Positions 57,533-64,000 of a DNA stretch of 64,000 nt are shown piece after piece. The position numbers and the translations under genes were made by a program. Each line of letters opens with the position of its first letter. The stretch's first letter is position 1. The DNA is from Wyeomyia smithii (taxonomy: Eukaryota; Arthropoda; Insecta; Diptera; Culicidae): the NCBI RefSeq assembly GCF_029784165.1, contig NC_073696.1, positions 22,389,530 through 22,453,529 on the forward strand. Direction: 5' to 3'. The notes beneath the pieces are model-generated. The model ran no database searches. It worked only from the letters and a program-made list of their open reading frames with translations, and was not told where the DNA came from.

Positions 57533-59375
57533 AAAATCTACAAGATACAGGAGCAGTTTTTAGAAAAAAAAAAAAGCATGCCATGGCCAGAAGCGGACGT
57601 CAAAATTTTCGCTCGATGAAAATTTGTATAATATGGCAGAGCTTGTAAGTTATAAGTATTATCGCGAAGTGAATAAGTGTTTTTGTGCTAATTGTTTAGT
57701 GAAGAAGTGACTGACAGAAAAAAAAAGCAACGGCATTGGAGAACAGTTCTCCCAGTTTGCTTCCTATTAGCTAACTCGCGGTTTCGAATTGTATAGAAAA
57801 CTATGCATGCAACATTGAATAACACACCTAAGAATCATACTACACTATAATTTTCGGCGAAAAACTGGCTCTAGGTGGTGTTATTTTGGAATTAGTTCAT
57901 ACATATTCAAAGTCATGGTTGAGTCATGCCAAAGTCAAGAGGAAGTGGTAATATACAAGTCAACGTCCGGAAGCTATTGTAACAAATATGTATGCTTATG
58001 AAACAATTCGTTGTTGTAGTAACATCAATAAAATGTCATAGAAACAGTTTGTATACTCTAACATGTTAGAAAAAGTTAAAAAAGTGGTTCAACGCATGGC
58101 CGTAATATGTTTGCCTCTTTCTGAAGCAAACATATTTTGGCCATGCCAAGTTTTGACATCTCTTTGATAACCGTTCGGCCGTTGCACGTGAACAAAAAAA
58201 GCAGCTTGTGACAATTTACAGGTAATTACTTCTTAATTTATCAAATTTATCGATATGAAATTAGATGAGGAAGCCTGTCAAACCGCTATAAGCCAAATCA
58301 TTTCATTTTTAGATGCCTAAAATTTACAAAAATTCACAGCAAAAGAATGTACTCCTCAAACCCACTTATTTGCTCTAATAATACCGATGATCTTAAATAT
58401 AATTAGTCCGAACTATTTCCATACACGTCTGTAGATATAAAGGTGGGCCAAAGTAAAAATTTGGTGGACCAAAATATGTTTTCAGTACTTCGTAGAAACT
58501 TTGATATTTCTAAGATACTTTTCAATATATTGCATTGTTGAACGGTGTATATTAAAATAGACACTTAGCTTTTAACAATGGTATAATAGAGTAGGTATTT
58601 ATGTTGAAAAATTGTGTTTGTTTTTATTGAACTGTGCGAACACTTTCCAAAGCTGGCCAAAATACCCCCGTTACCCTACCCGAAAAAAAATCAGAATTGA
58701 AGTTTGGAGAAGGAGAATTGTTGAATTGTGAAGGCGGCTCGATCGAAAGAATCTCGTTATTTGTTCACCAGCATACGATATCGAGCGATTTCGAAGCTTG
58801 AAGGAACTAAACTGAAGCTTTTAGTGACCAGCGTTTCTATATTTTAAGTTTATATTATCCTGGTTTGATTGCCGAAGATTTGCAAAAGTTTAGTGCTTTT
58901 TTGACCAAGTAGATTTTCCCCACTTTGCATATAACGTAAAGCCGCGATTCAGATTCTTATGGGTTGAACACTTCTCTTGTGTTTTTCAGAGCAAGCGCGT
59001 GTTCACTAGCCATTTTGATGTACTTGAAGCAATTCTCGCTGATCTGGATTAGGAGATAGGATCGTTCCAAAATTTTACTAGATTTTGATCATAATCATGA
59101 ATTCAACAATACTAAATACGCGTCAAACTAATCAAAATTAGTCTGGACGGGTAAATATGTTAGGGGTACTGGAGGCAAGCCTGCCCCCTAAGTTTGTAGG
59201 ACTTGCATTGTTATATTTCTCTTACAGAATCATTATCCAGATTCTTTTCAACAGGATATGAAGACTGTCAGTACTTCAAACTGTTATTTTGCAAGAATTA
59301 GTAAAGTTTTGAAACTAAGATAAAAATGACGTTTAGCATTACCTTAATTATTATTTACTAATCCATTATCCTTTC
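57533..59375. other. Non-coding spacer with one hairpin
   Basis: AT-rich, no gene recognised. It holds a 21-bp imperfect hairpin at 58092-58146 (separate entry). At 58650-58676, CTGGCCAAAATACCCCCGTT ACCCTA resembles a MITE terminus whose partner was not found. Confidence 0.4.
58092..58146. repeat. 21-bp imperfect hairpin
   Basis: GCATGGCCGTAATATGTTTG C pairs with G CAAACATATTTTGGCCATGC, with two mismatches and an 11-base loop. Flanking bases (GTTCAA / AAGTTT) do not extend the stem. It could be a small palindromic insert or, less likely, a short stem-loop RNA. Confidence 0.6.
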
Positions 59376-59795
59376 AGAGAGCGAGTAATGGCGCTATAAC
59401 CATAGGCATAAATTAAAATGCTAGGACTAGAGTTAGTACTCAAGTTCCAGCCGTGACAGTTGAAGTGAGTAAAGGCGCTATATCCCTGGTTTCGAAACCC
59501 GAACATAAGGAGGAAATACCTATGTTCGATCCCAGGAAATTGGATTACAAAGGTGTGTACCTTCTTAGCTTTGTCATTCCCAACGAATTATATTACTTCT
59601 TATATACGGATCGATTGGTACGGATTTTCCCCGTTCTTGGATTATATTGTATTATATTGCGCTACACAGTAGCCCTGGCCGGTGACAAGAAAAATATATG
59701 AAAACCATTTTTAAAATGGTGGATATCATTTTCCAGGATCCTTTCAAGTACTGGCTGTGTTGGTGTAGACTAGACTAGACTGGACTAGACAAGGT
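59376..59795 (+). repeat. Dispersed retroposon-like repeat with (TAGAC)n tail, copy 2
   Basis: It starts with GAGCGAGTAATGGCGCTATAACCAT-type sequence, shared over about 22 bp with 26232 and partly repeated at 59464 (GTGAGTAAAGGCGCTATA). GGTTTCGAAACCCG at 59489 vaguely resembles a B box. It ends with the TAGAC pentanucleotide tail shared with 28810-28918. The 82-codon frame at 59453-59701 has no recognisable domain. A SINE or LINE 3' end is inferred. Confidence 0.45.
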
Positions 59796-60048
59796 ACAGG
59801 CGCAGTTTCTATGAAACCTGTTAATAAAACCCTTTTCAATTCAATAGCAGTAACTTGATTTTTTAGTAAATTTCATTTTTTCCAATACACTTTCTTAGCA
59901 ATCGTAACGGCAAAGTTATCTTCACTTTCTAACTCTACACAATCTCCGTTATCGATTTTTTTTCTTACTCATATTTTTTTACATCCCTGTAAACTCTGCG
60001 CTGTTGCAACACTATTTGCTTTGGAGCACGCGGAACTGATGGTGTCAG
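59796..60048. other. AT-rich spacer
   Basis: Nothing recognised. Confidence 0.4.
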
Positions 60049-60072
60049 AAATCCAGCTTTCCACGAGCGGTA

Positions 60073-61307
60073 TAGGGTGTCCACGATGGAATTGCCACAC
60101 CATGAAATTACTCTAACTTTTTAACCGTTGGTTAGAATTTAATGAAAATTTGGGTGGATTTAGTTCATAGTGCATTATTTACATCCTGCAAGTTTCAAAG
60201 TTCTGTGATCAAAACTCGCGGAAATCTCTCGCATCGTTCCATCGCTAAAACGTTGGGAATCGCGAATTCCACGGTGTCGCGAGTGATTAAGCGGTTCGAG
60301 GAACGATTGAACACCGTTTGGAAGCCCAGAAGTGAAGGAAAAAGTATTCCGTACAACACCAAAAATCACAACCGCGTAGTTGGGGCCTTCAATCGAAACC
60401 CGGACGCCTCCGTTCGGGATGTGGCTAAGAAGCTGCACCTAAGCCGAAGTTTTGTTCAGAAGGCCAAAACTACGGCTGGGCTTCGAACGTTCAAGGTACA
60501 AAAGGCCCCTAATCGCGACGAGAAGCAGAACAAGTCCGCCAAAACCCGTGCCAGGAAATTTTATCTTAATATGCTGACGAAAGTTGAATGCTGCATCATG
60601 GACGACGAAACATATGTGAAGGCCGACTTCAAACAGATCCCCGGCAACCTGTTTTTCACGGCCAAGGATAAGTTCAGCGTTCCGGAGCATGTCCGCACTC
60701 AGAAGATGTCCAAATTTGCGGAGAAATTCCTGGTTTGGCAAGCCATCTGCACGTGCGGGAAGCGGAGTGCACCTTTCGTGACTCAGGACACGATGAACGG
60801 ACAGGTGTACATGAAAGAGTGCCTCCAGAAGCGGCTGCTTCCTCTCCTGGAGGCCCACAACGTCCCAAGAATCTTCTGGCCGGATTTGGCCTCATGCCAC
60901 TACTCCAAGGACATGCTGAACTGGTATGTGGACAATAAGGTCAATTTCGTGCCGAAAATGCTCAACCCTCCCAACGCTCCGGTGCTCCGCCCCATCGAAA
61001 AGTACTGGGCGATTATGAAGCAGCACCTTCTTAAACAACTTAAGGTAGTGAAGACAGTCGAGGAACTGAAGAAAGTATGGGTTTACATGCAAAAAACGGT
61101 TGATTCACAGGTTGTGCACAATCTTATGGCCGGGGTTAAGGCCAAGGTGCGGGCATTTGCGTATGGACTGTAAATATAATACGAGTAAAATGGTAAAATG
61201 AATTTTGATAGTTATTTTTCAATCCCTCAAAATTTGATGACAATCGGATGAAAACTCGAATTTTGCGAATTAATTTTGTGCGTGGCAATTTCATCGTGGA
61301 CACCCTT
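60073..61307 (+). mobile_element. Complete ITmD37E (mariner-like) transposon
   Basis: It is 1235 bp with 28-bp inverted ends (60073-60100, starting TAGGGTGTCCACGATGGAAT; 61280-61307, rc AAGGGTGTCCACGATGAAAT) that differ at three positions, and TA on each side (60071-60072, 61308-61309). It has one transposase gene. The insertion lies in the left arm of a foldback MITE. Size, TA target and D37E catalytic spacing fit the ITmD37E family of mosquitoes. Confidence 0.93.
60142..61173 (+). CDS. ITmD37E transposase, intact frame, 343 aa
   Basis: This is a cut-and-paste transposase acting in the nucleus on the TA-flanked 28-bp ends of its own element. The N-terminal DNA-binding part has a helix-turn-helix, SHRSIAKTLGIANSTVSRVI (residues 30-49), and a second one around ASVRDVAKKLHLSRSFVQKA (89-108). 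The catalytic triad is visible: CIMDDETY with Asp155, FWPDLASCHYS with Asp248, and LRPIEKYW with Glu286. Exactly 37 residues lie between Asp248 and Glu286, which defines D37E. PNAPVLRPIEKYW and the C-terminal helices are present, and the length is normal for the family. The first 20 residues or so (MKIWVDLVHSALF..) look unlike a usual start helix and may be partly leader sequence; a later start would lose part of the first helix. No frameshift is present, so activity is possible. It stands alone in its element. Confidence 0.92.
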   Translation: MKIWVDLVHSALFTSCKFQSSVIKTRGNLSHRSIAKTLGIANSTVSRVIKRFEERLNTVWKPRSEGKSIPYNTKNHNRVVGAFNRNPDASVRDVAKKLHLSRSFVQKAKTTAGLRTFKVQKAPNRDEKQNKSAKTRARKFYLNMLTKVECCIMDDETYVKADFKQIPGNLFFTAKDKFSVPEHVRTQKMSKFAEKFLVWQAICTCGKRSAPFVTQDTMNGQVYMKECLQKRLLPLLEAHNVPRIFWPDLASCHYSKDMLNWYVDNKVNFVPKMLNPPNAPVLRPIEKYWAIMKQHLLKQLKVVKTVEELKKVWVYMQKTVDSQVVHNLMAGVKAKVRAFAYGL

Positions 61308-61579
61308 TAATAGCGGATGGATTTGACATTTAATGTAGGTTGTCAAACTATAGTTTATTGGATATTTCCATTGAACTAGTACTAAATTGATGGATTTCAC
61401 ATAGAATAATACTAGTTCAATAGAAAAATCTATTGAACTAGTAGTATGACAACCTTCATGATATGTCAAATTCATCTAACTAGTTTCAGTTCAAAGGAAA
61501 TATTCAATGAACTAGCAGTTTGATCACCTACATCGAATATCAAATCCATCCGCCATTACCGCTCGTGGAAAGCTGAATT

Positions 61580-62640
61580 CCACCTATGCTTTGAACGGCG
61601 GTGTAATAGAAAACGTTTATTTGCAATTTGTAGCAGTGAAACTGAATGAAAAGAAAAATGATGCCGAAAACGTAAATAGGTTGGCTTGAAAGGTAATGAG
61701 AAAATGAATTTGCACAAATAAACTTGAAATCAAGGTTTAACTTTCCGCAACTTTTCCATTTGAAATCAATAGATGGAGAGTAGAAAAATATGATAAAACC
61801 TAATGAAATGAATTTCGAACACTTGCTGAAGTCATTTTAAAACATAATCATATCACTGACAGAATTTGACCTTCTGCTTATTATACACAGATCTCCCGGT
61901 GTTTTTTTTTTTTTTCAAAATACCTATTCGTCTAAATTCTCATAGAGCGAGTGAAAAATCAGTGCATGAATCAGCAACCTTGACTACAACTGATGCAATC
62001 TTATGGTGTATAAAGAACACCATAGCCATTACAGCCTCTTGTACCAAGCTATGCAAAATTTTTGCAGAGTTTTTATTTAGATTTGCGGAGTTTAGGAATC
62101 GAACAGTTAAGGCTAAGAATACATTTTGAACCAACCTAAGATTGAATGATTTAAATTGACTTTCAATTTGATATACAATTCTGATGTCGTTGTTTTTTTT
62201 TTTTTTTTGTTCACACAACATTTATTTGACACGGCACAATACAAATCAATGTTTTACGGAGCCAATTTAGTCTAATGCCTTATGGTCTAAAATATCCTAT
62301 AAGCTAAAGGCAAATTTTTTATCCTCGCTGCCGACTACGAGCTGGAACTGAATATATTACTAAAACTAGCATGGTTTTTTGAAGTAGAATACTTCTCTCA
62401 GGAAGTTCGGCTACATAGGGATGTGAAATGAAAATCTAAAACCGAAAAAAGTGAAAAATATGTCCAATTCCAAATGCTAATAAATCGGTTAGTATTCGAT
62501 GGATTTCCTTCGTTCTTGCAGCAATAGATTGGAAAATCTTCTAAGATTCTTCCCAAAATAAAATAATTGCAATTTTATTATTCACACTATTGTACTATTG
62601 AAAATAGTCAAGCCTTGTCAAAACGAAAAATCCGAACTCT
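61580..62640. other. AT-rich spacer, nothing recognised
   Basis: Non-coding. T-runs lie at about 61902-61915 and 62193-62208. Confidence 0.4.
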
Positions 62641-62810
62641 GATTGGTCGTTATATGATTGCTTCCCAAGCACGGTCGACAGGATCATATACCTTGCAATT
62701 GAAAACATGCTATTTGGCCTATATAAGAGCCTGTTTCAGCCGGAGCTGCTCATAATAGTTCTAGACAGCGACAACAGCAGTCGTCCTTCCTTAACAGCAG
62801 CACTAGCCCT
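62641..62810 (+). promoter_or_regulatory. TATA-bearing segment, copy A
   Basis: CTCTGATTGGTCG (CCAAT-type, 62637-62649) precedes CCTATATAAGAGCCTGTTT (TATA box at about 62720). GCTCATAATAGTTCT.GACAG and CGACAACAGCAGTCGTCC follow. The TATA block and about 70 bp downstream recur at 63358-63440, so this looks like a duplicated core promoter, perhaps of a transposon. A second GATTGGTC lies at 62813. The first ATG downstream (62897) opens only 26 codons. Confidence 0.4.
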
Positions 62811-63357
62811 GTGATTGGTCACCACGTCTCAGGAGCAGCGCGGTTTTTCTCAGTGTGTGTCGCCAGACAGCCATTATTCCCCCGTGTTGGGGCAGCATGA
62901 AGATTGCCATCAGGAAATCCAATTTCGGAAATCAAAATGCCTTTTACAAGGCAAATAAACAAGTCATTGAAAGTTAATAATTTTTGTCAGCGCAAGCAAG
63001 CATTCTGTGTTGCATCCTAGCAATTTAAATTTGTCGCACCCGTCTAATTTACTGAATGTGAACACATTTACATGCGACACGGGGACGGGAACATTTTCTT
63101 CAACCAAGCTGCACAACACGACACAAAACATGTTATTTTGTTGCTTCAATGAGAAAGCTATCGGTCCGGCTCGACAGAATGTTCACAAGAAATCATTTTT
63201 GTGCATCCGTGCTACGAAACTGAGGAAAAACTTTAGAAACTGAAAAAAGAGGTGAAGCTTATCAAATGATCGCTCTGAGCCAGAATGAAGTCACACATAT
63301 TTTTCAAGTTATGTCATTCCACCACGTACGAAAAATAATTCATTCCTATTTTCATCC
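62811..63357. other. Spacer between the duplicated TATA segments
   Basis: It carries a 26-codon frame from 62897 (MKIAIRKSNFGNQNAF..) and frames of about 60-80 codons with no recognisable domain. No transposon ends were identified. Confidence 0.4.
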
Positions 63358-63440
63358 CTATATAAGAGCCTGTTTTAGTCGAAGCCGCTCATAATAGTTC
63401 TGAACAGCGACGACAGCAGTCCTCCCTTAGCAGCAGCGGG
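63358..63440 (+). promoter_or_regulatory. TATA-bearing segment, copy B
   Basis: CCTATATAAGAGCCTGTTTT and CGCTCATAATAGTTCTGAAC match copy A, 640 bp upstream, with a few changes. The homology starts at the TATA box, not upstream, so the CCAAT-like part is not duplicated. Confidence 0.4.
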
Positions 63441-63745
63441 AGCGAGCAGTGGGTACCATCGATAGCGGATAGCGGCCACAACTGTGGCATGGCTGCGGAT
63501 AAGCGTAGCAGTTTCAGCGGATCTCACCATCGATAGCAGCAGGGCCAGCAGATGCAGGTACAGCGGATACCAATGGCGGCCACAACTGTGGCATGGCTAC
63601 GGATAGCGTTGCAGTTGCTCAGCAGTTGGGCTAGCGTATAGCGGCCACAACTGTGGCATGGCTATGCATAGCGTAGCTGTTGCAGCGGGTATATCAGCAT
63701 CGATAGTAGCAGGGTCAGCTGATGCAACGACACGCCCTTCACTAA
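63441..63745 (+). repeat. Imperfect tandem repeats with GCGGCCACAACTGTGGCATG
   Basis: The 20-bp word occurs at about 63472, 63576 and 63641, each followed by GCTRYGGATA-type sequence, with CATCGATAG.AGCAGGG.CAGC occurring at about 63527 and 63690. The word contains a palindrome (GGCCACAACTGTGGC). Non-coding. Confidence 0.7.
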
Positions 63746-63813
63746 AATGCTGTTTCAGTGTGGTAGCGGGAAGCATCAGCAGCAAGCTTGCATGAAGTGA
63801 ATACATTAGCCAG

Positions 63814-63986
63814 CAACTTTCTCTAAGGCCTCTGCCATAGTAGACGCGAAAAGCGGCGCGAACCGATTCGCTCGGCCGTAGGTTGATGTACAGCTCTACT
63901 GATGGCTGTACATTAACCTACAGCTGAGCGAATCGGTTCGCGTCGCTTTTCGCGTCTATTATGGCAGAGGCCTAATGGGAAAGTTG
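63814..63986. mobile_element. Palindromic MITE (about 173 bp)
   Basis: The arms CAACTTTCTCTAAGGCCTCT and (rc of right) CAACTTTCCCATTAGGCCTC pair and continue through GCCATARTAGACGCGAAAAG CG.CGCGAACCGATTCGCTC and TGTAGGTT.ATGTACAGC, leaving only about a 10-base loop near 63899. The arms are about 80 bp with few mismatches. It is non-coding and would form a strong cruciform or RNA hairpin. Confidence 0.75.
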
Positions 63987-64000
63987 TATCAGTTTGTTCA

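Larger units (their letters stand above)
60049..61579. mobile_element. Foldback MITE interrupted by the ITmD37E element
   Basis: AATCCAGCTTTCCACGAGCG at 60049 is the inverse of the right end (61560-61579, rc AATTCAGCTTTCCACGAGCG). With the mariner insertion and one TA removed, the left arm reads on as GCGGTAATAGCGGATGGATT, pairing with rc GCGGTAATGGCGGATGGATT of the right arm. Pairing continues to a central ACTAGTTCAATAG/CTATTGAACTAGT core at about 61412-61442. The original element was about 294 bp, nearly all stem. No coding content. No clear target duplication outside. Confidence 0.8.

Noticed and set aside
63814..63986. MicroRNA precursor or transcription terminator
   Set aside because: The perfect long arms and repeat-like flanks fit a palindromic MITE better.
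1..64000. Endogenous viral sequences, as often found in mosquito transposon clusters
   Set aside because: None of the open frames or fragments read resembled a viral polymerase, nucleoprotein or glycoprotein; a profile search would be needed to exclude small pieces.

Overview
The window looks like a gene-poor, transposon-dense stretch of a mosquito (Culicidae, probably culicine) genome. Reasons: large AT-rich non-coding spacers with no recognisable host exon; an intact mariner-type transposase with the exact D37E spacing of the ITmD37E family, first described in mosquitoes; RTE-clade non-LTR retrotransposons with short tandem-repeat tails; and many TA- or TTA-flanked miniature elements. The genus is inference. 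No rRNA gene, convincing tRNA gene, CRISPR array or viral integration was seen.

Only two long reading frames look functional. One is a 1041-residue endonuclease plus reverse transcriptase of an RTE-like element (412-3537). The other is a 343-residue ITmD37E transposase (60142-61173) inside a complete element with 28-bp inverted ends and a TA duplication. All other coding matter is broken transposon debris: a near-full-length but frameshifted RTE copy (37.06-40.38 kb), a 5'-truncated minus-strand RTE copy (56.65-57.53 kb), several RTE scraps (6.0, 14.7-15.9, 44.75-53.1 kb), a CR1/jockey-type reverse transcriptase relic (8.04-8.9 kb), a non-LTR linker-region relic (16.3 kb), and two pieces of mariner-like transposase (51.8 and 53.36 kb).

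Layout. 0-5.1 kb: end of a Harbinger-like MITE, intact RTE, a SINE-like stretch, a short Helitron-like element. 5.1-9 kb: RTE scrap, pogo-like MITE with internal tandem repeats, reverse transcriptase relic. 9-14 kb and 16.6-19.4 kb: non-coding sequence without recognised repeats. 14-16.6 kb: palindromic MITE, RTE relic, TTA-flanked MITE. 19.4-21.7 kb: large foldback element in a strongly A-skewed tract. 21.7-24.4 kb: mostly unique. 24.4-31.6 kb: TA-flanked 1-kb MITE, a retroposon with a 23-bp target duplication and hexanucleotide tail, and a second related copy in inverse orientation. 32.08-41.82 kb: a Helitron-like element split by a 3.6-kb hAT-like element (itself holding a TA-flanked MITE) and by an RTE copy. 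42-44.7 kb: unique. 44.75-53.1 kb: an RTE relic split by a 6.1-kb hAT-like element, which carries two MITEs, and by a 1.4-kb insert with a 21-bp duplication. 53.8-56.6 kb: unique. 60.05-61.58 kb: the ITmD37E element inside one arm of a foldback MITE. 62.7-64 kb: a duplicated TATA-bearing segment, tandem repeats and a palindromic MITE.

The nests give relative ages. The 3.6-kb hAT-like element and RTE copy 2 are younger than the 32-kb Helitron; the 6.1-kb hAT-like element is younger than the RTE relic at 44.75 kb; the ITmD37E copy is younger than its foldback host. For three of these the empty site can be read from the sequence. I did not find a convincing new multi-gene system. The most unusual items are the dated nests, the two hAT-like elements with clear 8-bp duplications and no visible transposase, the apparently retroposed insert carrying a mariner helix-turn-helix piece, and the four-part foldback in the A-skewed tract.
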